Assembly (NCBI GenBank): GCA_943368345.1
Contig: CALRKY020000008.1
Location: 1-64,000, forward strand
Length of the DNA stretch: 64,000 nt
Source: JADCGM01 sp943368345
GTDB lineage: Bacteria; Pseudomonadota; Alphaproteobacteria; Sphingomonadales; Sphingomonadaceae
Direction of reading: 5' to 3'
Below the pieces are notes generated by a model, which saw only the letters and a list, made by a program, of their open reading frames with translations, was not told the DNA's origin and made no database searches. Shown piece after piece: positions 7,733 to 15,119 of this stretch. The position numbers were made by a program, and so were the translations under genes. How positions within the stretch are numbered: the stretch's first letter is position 1; each line of letters starts with the position of its first letter.

Positions 7733-8658
7733 CGAGGATGGCGGCAATCGGCGGAAATATCGCAACCCGGGCGGCAATGGCATCTGTCGGTGTCGCCATG
7801 CTGCTGCTCGGCCTGAAGGTCTGGGCCACGGCTGCGACCGGGTCCGTCGCGATGCTCGGGTCACTCGCCGACACCGCGCTCGACCTCATCGCATCATTGG
7901 TGACGCTGTTCGGCGTGTGGGTTGCGGCACAACCGGCCGACCACAATCACCGCTTCGGCCACGGCAAGGCGGAGGCACTGGCGGCGTTGTTCCAGACCAT
8001 GTTGATCGCGGTATCGGCCCTCTGGATAGCCGGGCGCGCCCTACAGCGCCTGCAGGCACCGGTGTCGCCGGAGGCACCTGAGCTCGGCATTTCGGTGTCG
8101 GTGTTCGCCATGGCCGCAACCCTGCTGCTGGTCGCCTATCAGCGTCGGGTGGTGAAACAAACCGGCTCGATCGCCATTCACACCGATCAACTGCACTACC
8201 AGTCGGATGTCCTCCTCAACGCGGCGGTGATTGCGGCATTGGCGCTCGATCATTTCGCCGGGCTGCTCGGGGCGGATGCAGCATTCGGTCTGCTGATTGC
8301 CGCCTATCTCGGCTGGGGCGCGGCCCAGTCGGCACGACACGCCATCGACATGCTGATGGACAAGGAATGGGACGACGACCGCCGGGCCAGGATCACCGCG
8401 ATTGTGGCGGCCCACCCCATTGTTCATGGCGTGCACGAACTGAAAACCCGCACCAGCGGTGCCACCGACTTCATCCAGTTCCATATCTGGGTCGACGGCA
8501 GCATGAGCGTTGCTGCGGCGCATGATGTGGTCGACCAGCTGGAAGATGCGGTGTCAGCCGAATTCCCCGGCGCGGAAATCCTGATCCATGTTGATCCTGC
8601 GGGTCATTCGGAACGGTATTTCACCCTTACCGGTCAAACACCGCCGCACGCCGCATAG
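7729..8658 (+). CDS. Cation diffusion facilitator, FieF-like
   Basis: A 309-residue inner-membrane antiporter that exports divalent metal (Zn2+ or Fe2+ in FieF) in exchange for protons. Six transmembrane helices span about 10-205, followed by a cytosolic metal-regulatory domain. Both tetrahedral-site pairs are visible: D-x3-D in SLADTALDLIAS and H-x3-D in LHYQSDVLLN. The cytosolic loop histidines lie in DHNHRFGHGKAEA, and the C-terminal domain keeps histidines in IHVDPAGHSE. The GTG start overlaps the pdxH stop in GTGA; ATG 7738 is an alternative start. The metal cannot be assigned from sequence alone. The pairing with pdxH looks like positional coupling rather than a shared pathway. Confidence 0.92.
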   Translation: MTRMAAIGGNIATRAAMASVGVAMLLLGLKVWATAATGSVAMLGSLADTALDLIASLVTLFGVWVAAQPADHNHRFGHGKAEALAALFQTMLIAVSALWIAGRALQRLQAPVSPEAPELGISVSVFAMAATLLLVAYQRRVVKQTGSIAIHTDQLHYQSDVLLNAAVIAALALDHFAGLLGADAAFGLLIAAYLGWGAAQSARHAIDMLMDKEWDDDRRARITAIVAAHPIVHGVHELKTRTSGATDFIQFHIWVDGSMSVAAAHDVVDQLEDAVSAEFPGAEILIHVDPAGHSERYFTLTGQTPPHAA

Positions 8659-8667
8659 CATCGGCTG

Positions 8668-9777
8668 TCAGGCCGTGGCCAATTCCAAGCCGGCAACACG
8701 CTCGGTACGCTTGATCCAGCCGCCACCCAGCACCTGCTCCCCGCGGTAGACAACGCAGGCCTGCCCCGGTGCGACGCCATATTCGCTGTTGTTAAACGCG
8801 ATGCGGTTGCCGACGACCTTTGCCGATACCGGCATCGACGTCGACCGAACCTTGACCGCAACCGGCCCGTCCGGATCGGCAAGCCAGGTCGGGTCGGCAA
8901 TCTCCACCGCCGTAACAGCCAGTGCCGCACGGGGACCGACCGTCAGTCGCCGCCGCGCCGGATCAAGCCCAACGACATAGACCGGCTCGTCCAGCCCGCC
9001 GATCTCGATGCCGCGCCGCTGGCCGACCGTATAGTGGATGAGGCCCCGGTGCTGACCGATCACATTGCCCGCCAGATCGACGATCTCCCCCGGCTCCGCC
9101 GCCTCGGGCCGCAGTTTCCGCACCACGGAGGCATAGTCGCCATTGGGGACGAAGCAGATGTCCTGACTGTCCGGTTTTGCGGCGACCGGAAGATTGAACC
9201 GCTCGGCGTGAGCCCGCACCTCCGACTTCGGCATCCCGCCCAGGGGAAAACGGAGATAGTCGAGCTGCGCCGGCGTGGTGGCGAACAGGAAATAGCTCTG
9301 ATCTCGCGCCGCATCGGCAGCCCGGCGCAGCTCCGGCCCTGCCGCGCCCATCACCCGCCGAACATAATGGCCGGTTGCCAGGCATTCCGCACCCAGGTCA
9401 CGGGCAATCCCGAGCAAGTCACGGAACTTTACCGTCTGGTTGCAGCGCACGCAGGGAATCGGCGTCTCGCCCCGGACATAGCTGTCGGCAAAATCATCGA
9501 TCACGCTAGCCCGGAAGGCGCTTTCATGGTCGATGACATAATGGGCAATGCCGAGTGTTTCAGCGACCCGCCGCGCGTCATGAATGTCGGACCCAGCGCA
9601 GCAGGCTCCCTTGCGGCTGACCGATGCGCCATGATCGTACAGCTGAAGCGTAATGCCGATCGTCTCGAACCCCGCCTCCGCACAAAGCGCCGCGACAACC
9701 GACGAATCGACGCCCCCCGACATGGCAACAACGACGCGGCGGCCCGTGGCGGGAGGGGGCAGATCAAGGTCAATCAC
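8668..9777 (-). CDS. mnmA: tRNA-specific 2-thiouridylase
   Basis: A 369-residue cytosolic enzyme that adenylates and thiolates U34 of tRNA-Lys, -Glu and -Gln, with sulfur from a persulfide relay. The N-terminal PP-loop is VVAMSGGVDSSVVAAL. The two catalytic cysteines lie in PCVRCNQTVKF and SQDICFVPNGDY. The central segment DQSYFLF and the C-terminal beta-barrel (from about residue 285) are normal for the family, as is the length. The start is GTG. It is divergent from sciP with about 120 bases between them, and ends nine bases from the efflux gene. Confidence 0.96.
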   Translation of the reverse strand: MIDLDLPPPATGRRVVVAMSGGVDSSVVAALCAEAGFETIGITLQLYDHGASVSRKGACCAGSDIHDARRVAETLGIAHYVIDHESAFRASVIDDFADSYVRGETPIPCVRCNQTVKFRDLLGIARDLGAECLATGHYVRRVMGAAGPELRRAADAARDQSYFLFATTPAQLDYLRFPLGGMPKSEVRAHAERFNLPVAAKPDSQDICFVPNGDYASVVRKLRPEAAEPGEIVDLAGNVIGQHRGLIHYTVGQRRGIEIGGLDEPVYVVGLDPARRRLTVGPRAALAVTAVEIADPTWLADPDGPVAVKVRSTSMPVSAKVVGNRIAFNNSEYGVAPGQACVVYRGEQVLGGGWIKRTERVAGLELATA

Positions 9778-9903
9778 CGCGCGCCTTTAGCGGGTGGCAG
9801 CCGGATTTGCCACCTCCGCCATGGTTTCCCGCATTTTTACCCTCGGTCTTAGGGCTTCCGTAACGACCGGGGGTCTAGGGGTGATCGATAGGAGTTGTTC
9901 CGA

Positions 9904-10209
9904 ATGGGGATGGCAATGCTTGAGAACCAGTCCTTCCGGCCCGCATCGGTCATTGGTCCGCTTGGGGAACCGATGACGCTCGACACGTTGCCGCCTGCCG
10001 GCACGACCCGCTGGGTGGTCCGCCGCAAGGCCGAAGTCGTCGCTGCGGTAAAGGGCGGACTGCTGTCGTCGGACGATGCCTGCAACCGCTATGGCCTGAC
10101 GCCGGAGGAATTTGCTGCCTGGCAGCAGGCGGTGGACCGCAGCGGCATGCCCGGCCTGCGTGTCACCCGGGTTCAGCACTACCGGGCGCTCTACGACCGG
10201 CAGGTCTGA
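9904..10209 (+). CDS. sciP: SciP-like CtrA inhibitor (DUF1153)
   Basis: A 101-residue DNA-binding protein. The conserved core TTRWVVRRKAEVVAAVKGG followed by LLSSDDACNRYGLTPEEF is the DUF1153/SciP helix-turn-helix. In Caulobacter, SciP binds promoters occupied by CtrA and blocks their transcription in late swarmer-stage cells. Here the gene faces ctrA tail-to-tail with only 12 bases between them, which supports a shared regulatory role. ATG 9904 is preferred, with GGAG at 9891-9894; a TTG at 9895 and an ATG at 9910 are alternatives. Confidence 0.9.
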   Translation: MGMAMLENQSFRPASVIGPLGEPMTLDTLPPAGTTRWVVRRKAEVVAAVKGGLLSSDDACNRYGLTPEEFAAWQQAVDRSGMPGLRVTRVQHYRALYDRQV

Positions 10210-10221
10210 TCCCGCCGCCGG

Positions 10222-10929
10222 TCAGGCCGCGACGCGGACCGGCTGGATGACATCCTCTGGATCGCGCAGCACATAGCCACGGCCCCAGACGGTTTCGATA
10301 TAATTGTCCCCGCCGCAGGCCGACGACAGCTTCTTGCGCAGCTTGCAGATGAACACATCGATGATCTTCAGTTCGGGCTCGTCCATCCCGCCATACAGGT
10401 GGTTGAGGAACATCTCCTTGGTCAGCGTCGTCGATTTGCGCAGGGACAGCAGTTCGAGCATCGCATATTCCTTGCCGGTCAGGTGCACCCGGCTGCCGTC
10501 AACCTCTACCGTCTTGGCATCGAGATTGACCGCCAGCTTGCCGGTGCGAATGACCGATTGCGAATGGCCCTTAGAGCGCCGGATGACAGCGTGGATGCGA
10601 GCCACCAGCTCCTCGCGGTGGAAGGGCTTGGTGACATAATCATCCGCGCCAAAGCCAAACCCGCGCACCTTCGCCTCGGTCTCCGACGATCCCGACAGGA
10701 TCAACGCTGGCGTCGTGATCTTGGCCTGACGCAATTTCTTGAGCACGTCGAACCCGTGCATGTCCGGCAGGTTGAGGTCGAGCAGCACGATGTCATAATC
10801 ATACAGCTTGGCGAGGTCCAAACCCTCCTCACCCAGGTCGGTTGCGTAGACATTGAACCCTTCGACCGACAGCATCAGTTCGATGCTCCGGGCCGTCGGC
10901 GCGTCATCCTCAATCAGCAAAACCCGCAT
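10222..10929 (-). CDS. ctrA: Cell-cycle response regulator CtrA
   Basis: A 235-residue OmpR-family response regulator that controls cell-cycle, motility and division genes in alphaproteobacteria. The receiver domain (1-120) has the acidic pair in IEDDA, the phosphorylated D51 in VLLDLNLPDMHGFDVL, the switch residue in LILSGSS and the lysine in DDYVTKPF. The C-terminal winged helix (about 125-225) shows GKEYAMLELLSLRK and IIDVFICKLRKKL. The protein ends in Ala-Ala, as expected for ClpXP-dependent turnover. The 110 bases upstream contain three GTTAAC motifs, which resemble CtrA half-sites and suggest autoregulation. Confidence 0.97.
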   Translation of the reverse strand: MRVLLIEDDAPTARSIELMLSVEGFNVYATDLGEEGLDLAKLYDYDIVLLDLNLPDMHGFDVLKKLRQAKITTPALILSGSSETEAKVRGFGFGADDYVTKPFHREELVARIHAVIRRSKGHSQSVIRTGKLAVNLDAKTVEVDGSRVHLTGKEYAMLELLSLRKSTTLTKEMFLNHLYGGMDEPELKIIDVFICKLRKKLSSACGGDNYIETVWGRGYVLRDPEDVIQPVRVAA

Positions 10930-10981
10930 GATCCTAACCCCTACTCGCTCGCCCGATCGGTAACGGCAGGCGAAGCAAACC

Positions 10982-11036
10982 GTTAACCCTCTCCGTTTAC
11001 GTTGACAAAGGTTAACAGAGTGTAAAGCGCGTTAAC
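10982..11036 (-). promoter_or_regulatory. Cluster of CtrA-like half-sites upstream of ctrA
   Basis: The palindrome GTTAAC occurs at 10982-10987, 11011-11016 and 11031-11036, with weaker variants between them (GTTTAC at 10995, GTTGAC at 11001). The CtrA consensus is TTAA-N7-TTAAC; the half-sites match well but I see no perfect full site with seven-base spacing. The position, just upstream of the ctrA start at 10929, fits autoregulation as known in Caulobacter. Confidence 0.55.
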
Positions 11037-11038
11037 AA

Positions 11039-12946
11039 TTAGTTTGCAGGGTTCCATTTGGTAAGGAAGGCTTCGAGCCGGGTCAGGAATTCGATCCGGT
11101 CGGCCTGCCGCGACAGGTGATGATCCCCCTCCGGCTGGGTGACGAATTCGACATATTTTTTGGCCTTGATCATCGCTGCGTGCATTCGGACGGATTGGTC
11201 GTACGGAACGCTGAGGTCTTTCTTGCCGTGAATCAGCAACACGGGAATTTTGATCCCTGCCGCAAAATTGGCCGGGGATATCGCCGCAAAATCCGGTGCC
11301 GCCCGTTTTCGTTCGCGCTTGAAAATTTTGCTGTACAAATATCTGTCATCATATCGGGATTGAAGGGCCATGTCTGAAACACCGGCAAATGACACCGCGC
11401 AACGGTACAAATCTGGGTCCCGCACCGCACCTTGCAGCGCCGCATAGCCTCCATAGGATCCGCCAACGATACAGACCCGCTTCGCATCGACAAGGCCCTG
11501 CGCAACGGCCCATTTGACGCCGTCGGTCACGTCGTCCTGCATTGCCAGGCCCCATTGACCATCGCCTTTGTCCTGAAAATCGGAGCCGTAGCCGGTGCTG
11601 CCGCGATAATTGGGCTGAAGCACCGCATAACCGCGGTTGGCGAGAAACTGGACCCAATAGTCGTAGCCGAGATGGTCTCTGGCCGCCGGACCACCATGCG
11701 GCATGACGACGAGCGGCAGGTTCTTCGCCTCGCGCCCAACTGGCAAGGTGAGATAGGCCGGGATGTCGAGGCCGTCTCTGGCCTTGTACGACACCGGCTT
11801 CATCGGGGCGAGAACCGCGCCTTTAAGGGAATCATTGGAACTCCCGAACTTGCTCATTTTGCCGGTGTCGCGGTCCATGACCCACCAAGCCGGTGGCGAC
11901 GTCGGGCTGCTGACTTCGACCAACATGCGATTCCGTTCGGCATCCATGCTGGCGATATGCGCGAACCGCCCCGGAACCGACTTGTCGAGGTCGAGTTGTA
12001 ATTGCTTAAGGTCGGCGTCGAACCATTCGGTCCGCACCCGGTCATCGACCCACCGCACGCCTGCAATGGCGGACCCATCAGCTGACAAAATCGCTTGCCC
12101 GATATCATATTTCGCGTGCGAAAATATGGTCTCGGCAAATTTCCCGTCAACAAAATCATATTTGTAATAGCCTGACCGCCCTTCGTGATCACTTTCAACA
12201 ATCAGCTTATTTGGTTCGTCGAGAAACAAAACCGGTTCGATCAAATCCTGATCTTTGCTGTAGGCGGCGCGGTCGATGACCTTGAATGGGACATCTGTGG
12301 TCGGCCGATAGACTAAATATCCCCGATTTGTGTCCTTGCTGTAGCCAAATCCCATGCGGATGTTGCCCCGATGATCGGCATACCAATCTTGAATCCCCTC
12401 TCTGGCGTTCTGGATGGTTTTCACTTTGCCGGTAGTGGCATTCACGAGATCGACACGCGGCCAATAGCCGTCGAAATTGGTGTAGACGGTCGTGCGCGTC
12501 GCAAGCAGTATCGACGCGCTTCCGTCCCTGGGCACCCAAATTACATCCGATCCGTCTTGTGCGCCGGGTTGCCAATCCAGTTTGAGTGGTGCGCTGGCGG
12601 TGCGACCCAGCGACAGGAGCCGGGACACGCGGATCAACCTACCTTCGATATTGTCGGTCGACAAAATGCTGGCGATGACCCGGTCATTGTTCACCCACCG
12701 AAACCGACCAAGGCTAATCGATCCCAACCCGGTGATGGCCGCCTTGGTACCCGCCGCAAGTGGAATGACGGCAAACTGCTGCTGCCCATCGACAACCAGC
12801 TTCGCCGCGATGGCCGTGCCGTCAGGCGAAATTTCGGCATCCTCGATCATCGGCAACCGGCCAAAGGCTGCGACGTCATATTTTGGCGGAATGGGCTCGG
12901 CCGCTGCCGTTGATGCCAACAGCCCAGCAACCAAAAGCCAGCGCAT
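11039..12946 (-). CDS. S9-family (prolyl oligopeptidase-like) exported peptidase, copy 1
   Basis: A 635-residue serine peptidase. A signal peptide (MRWLLVAGLLASTAAAE) is followed by a beta-propeller-like region and a C-terminal alpha/beta-hydrolase domain. The nucleophile is Ser497 in CIVGGSYGGYAAL; the acid is in IHGKKDLSVP and the histidine in EGDHHLS. The family cleaves oligopeptides after proline or related residues, probably in the periplasm here. ATG 12946 was chosen because the signal peptide begins there; the 30 residues upstream in frame look non-coding. It shares the C-terminal LTKWNPAN and overall order with the adjacent copy 2, so the two are tandem duplicates. It lies downstream of a decayed terminator copy. 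Confidence 0.92.
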   Translation of the reverse strand: MRWLLVAGLLASTAAAEPIPPKYDVAAFGRLPMIEDAEISPDGTAIAAKLVVDGQQQFAVIPLAAGTKAAITGLGSISLGRFRWVNNDRVIASILSTDNIEGRLIRVSRLLSLGRTASAPLKLDWQPGAQDGSDVIWVPRDGSASILLATRTTVYTNFDGYWPRVDLVNATTGKVKTIQNAREGIQDWYADHRGNIRMGFGYSKDTNRGYLVYRPTTDVPFKVIDRAAYSKDQDLIEPVLFLDEPNKLIVESDHEGRSGYYKYDFVDGKFAETIFSHAKYDIGQAILSADGSAIAGVRWVDDRVRTEWFDADLKQLQLDLDKSVPGRFAHIASMDAERNRMLVEVSSPTSPPAWWVMDRDTGKMSKFGSSNDSLKGAVLAPMKPVSYKARDGLDIPAYLTLPVGREAKNLPLVVMPHGGPAARDHLGYDYWVQFLANRGYAVLQPNYRGSTGYGSDFQDKGDGQWGLAMQDDVTDGVKWAVAQGLVDAKRVCIVGGSYGGYAALQGAVRDPDLYRCAVSFAGVSDMALQSRYDDRYLYSKIFKRERKRAAPDFAAISPANFAAGIKIPVLLIHGKKDLSVPYDQSVRMHAAMIKAKKYVEFVTQPEGDHHLSRQADRIEFLTRLEAFLTKWNPAN

Positions 12947-13000
12947 AAAGACCCCCCCAAAAATGCCTGCTAAACCCGCAGTAGCATCCCCGCTCCAAAG

Positions 13001-13025
13001 AAAAACCCCGTCCGGTTGGCCGGGT
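13001..13025 (-). terminator. Decayed copy of the hppA terminator
   Basis: The left part, AAAAACCCCG then TCCGGTTGGCCGG, matches the terminator at 15063-15094, but the right arm has mutated (GGGTGAATC in place of GGGCGGGG), so the long stem is lost. It lies 55 bases upstream of the copy-1 peptidase start, almost the same distance as the intact terminator from the copy-2 start. It is therefore most likely part of the duplicated unit and weak or inactive now. Confidence 0.6.
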
Positions 13026-13062
13026 GAATCAAACACAAGTCACGCGCTCTTTTTCTCAAAAA

Positions 13063-15009
13063 CTAGTTTGCTGGGTTCCATTTGGTGAGGAAGGTTTCGA
13101 GGTAATCGAGCCAGCGCTTCAGATTTCCTGATGACGAGAATCCGTGACCTTCATTGACCAACGTGTGGAATTCATATGGCTTTCCAGCAGCTTTCAAAGC
13201 GTCAGCGTAGAGTTTTGACTGCCGAAACGGTACGGTTTGATCGGCGTCGCCGTGGACCAGCAACACCGGTCGTTTCAGTTGGTCGACCGTGAAGAGTGGC
13301 GAAACGGTTTTGGTGTCGAACTCGGGTGGCCCCTGAACGATCCGCCGCCAATCCTTCCGATATCGGGGGTCTAAGCGGAACGTGAGCTGATATTTCAACT
13401 GTCGGCCAAGGTCGCTTACCCCCGCAAAACTTGCGGCACAGCGATATCGCTCCGGATTTCGGGTCGCCCCCCACAATGCTGCGTAGCCGCCATAGGACCC
13501 TCCAACGATGCAAACACGGGCTGGGTCGACGATCCCGTCCCTGACCAGCCAATCCATGCCGTCATCGAGATCGTCCTGCATCTGACGACCCCACTGCCCC
13601 TCGCCTTTGAGGTAGAATTCTTTGCCAAAGCCACCTGATCCCCGATAGTTGGGTTGCAGGACTGCATAACCCCGGTTGGCGAGAAACTGGACTTCCGGAT
13701 CATAGTCCGGTCGATCACGTAAGCCATATGGACCGCCGTGCGGCAAAACGATCAACGGAAGTGATTTGGCCGACCGGCCAAGTGGCAACGTAAGATAGGC
13801 TGTAATTTCAAGGCCATCCCGCGCTTTGTATTTCACATATTTCGTGGACGGCATTTCGGCGGGCTTTAGGGCCTCACTCATGCGAGCTATGCGCTGCATA
13901 ACGCCAACGGCAGGTTTGTAGATATAATATCGACCGGGATCATTCGATGCGCCGGTCCAAACCAGCATCACGCTATCATCCCGGTTGCGCGAAACGATCC
14001 AGTTTTCGCGTCCCTTGATCGCTGTATCAATGTCCGACTGGATTTTCTTCATACCGGAATCGAACCACACGATCCGGTCCCGTTCGTCTGTATACCAAAC
14101 CGCCCGAAGATTGGTTCCATCAAAATCGGTTGCAAAGTCAGTTACATCATTGGTTTCACTGCCAAATACGAGATCCCCAATCTCTTTGGTCGCATAGTTG
14201 AATTTGTAGAGCGCATAGCGACCAGTACCTTTGTCGCTCAACAAATATCCCTCATCCGTACCGCGCGCGATCCGCAGGACATCATAGCTGGCATTTTCAT
14301 CGTCATATTTGACCCTGCCTAGCTTGCGGAACTTCTCGGCCTCGGTGCTCCGATAAACCATGGCCCAACTATGTTTGGTCCCACCGACACCGGCACGAAC
14401 CACGCCAGCAGGATCTGCATACCATTCCCAAACGTCGCTTCTTGGTTTGACGATTTCCGTCAGCTTGTTGGTGGCAAGTTCGACACGGAAAACTGACGGA
14501 TATTCGAACACCGACTCTTGGAAGGACAGCAAAAGATACTCGCCCGAGGGGTCGACATAGAGGACATCGTCTCCCTCAAGTCCCTGCCATTTACCGCCGA
14601 GCTTCACGAAATCTCGCTTACCGATCTCGAAGCTCAGCAGGCGGGTCATTTCGGCATCATCGCCAAAATAAACAACGGTTTTTGCAATGCTGACAAGGAC
14701 ACGTCCGTTCCCGGCCCAACGATAGTATCTCAGATCAATTTTCTCGGGCAATGCGATGAGGAGCAGCTTGTCACCGTTGAAACTGTGGATGCCCAGCATC
14801 TCTTTGCCGCCAACATGCACCCGCCCAAGCATTTTGGTACCATCGGGCGACAGGACCGGAAATGTTATCTGTGATTCCGTGGCGAATTCGCTGGTGGGAA
14901 TCAACCTCGGCTTGGCTTCCGGTACGGTCGACGCCTCGGCTGACGACGCAAACAAGGCCAGAGCCAGCACGGCGGCTGCGACCATTGGTGAACTCGCATC
15001 AAACCGCAT
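13063..15009 (-). CDS. S9-family (prolyl oligopeptidase-like) exported peptidase, copy 2
   Basis: A 648-residue paralogue of the neighbouring peptidase. A signal peptide (about 1-25, rich in Ala/Leu) leads to a beta-propeller-like domain and an alpha/beta-hydrolase domain with Ser505 in CIVGGSYGGYAAL, an acid in VHGDADQTVP and a histidine in NEGHGFSS. Like copy 1 it ends in LTKWNPAN. ATG 15009 follows a GGGGGAAG element, so it is preferred over the TTG four codons upstream. The duplication looks old, since the propeller regions have diverged strongly, and substrates may differ. The hppA terminator lies between it and hppA. Confidence 0.92.
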   Translation of the reverse strand: MRFDASSPMVAAAVLALALFASSAEASTVPEAKPRLIPTSEFATESQITFPVLSPDGTKMLGRVHVGGKEMLGIHSFNGDKLLLIALPEKIDLRYYRWAGNGRVLVSIAKTVVYFGDDAEMTRLLSFEIGKRDFVKLGGKWQGLEGDDVLYVDPSGEYLLLSFQESVFEYPSVFRVELATNKLTEIVKPRSDVWEWYADPAGVVRAGVGGTKHSWAMVYRSTEAEKFRKLGRVKYDDENASYDVLRIARGTDEGYLLSDKGTGRYALYKFNYATKEIGDLVFGSETNDVTDFATDFDGTNLRAVWYTDERDRIVWFDSGMKKIQSDIDTAIKGRENWIVSRNRDDSVMLVWTGASNDPGRYYIYKPAVGVMQRIARMSEALKPAEMPSTKYVKYKARDGLEITAYLTLPLGRSAKSLPLIVLPHGGPYGLRDRPDYDPEVQFLANRGYAVLQPNYRGSGGFGKEFYLKGEGQWGRQMQDDLDDGMDWLVRDGIVDPARVCIVGGSYGGYAALWGATRNPERYRCAASFAGVSDLGRQLKYQLTFRLDPRYRKDWRRIVQGPPEFDTKTVSPLFTVDQLKRPVLLVHGDADQTVPFRQSKLYADALKAAGKPYEFHTLVNEGHGFSSSGNLKRWLDYLETFLTKWNPAN

Positions 15010-15062
15010 GGCTTCCCCCAAATACCGGACACGGCTTGGAGACTAGCATCCTCACCCCAAAG

Positions 15063-15094
15063 AAAAACCCCGCCCGGTTGGCCGGGCGGGGTTT
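15063..15094 (-). terminator. Intrinsic terminator downstream of hppA
   Basis: CCCCGCCCGG (15068-15077) pairs with CCGGGCGGGG (15082-15091) around TTGG. On the minus strand the stem is followed by a T5 tract (A5 at 15063-15067 on the plus strand). It lies 26 bases past the hppA stop, so it should end hppA transcription and separate it from the S9 genes. Confidence 0.9.
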
Positions 15095-15119
15095 ATCATT
15101 TTCGAACTTGACAGCTGGC

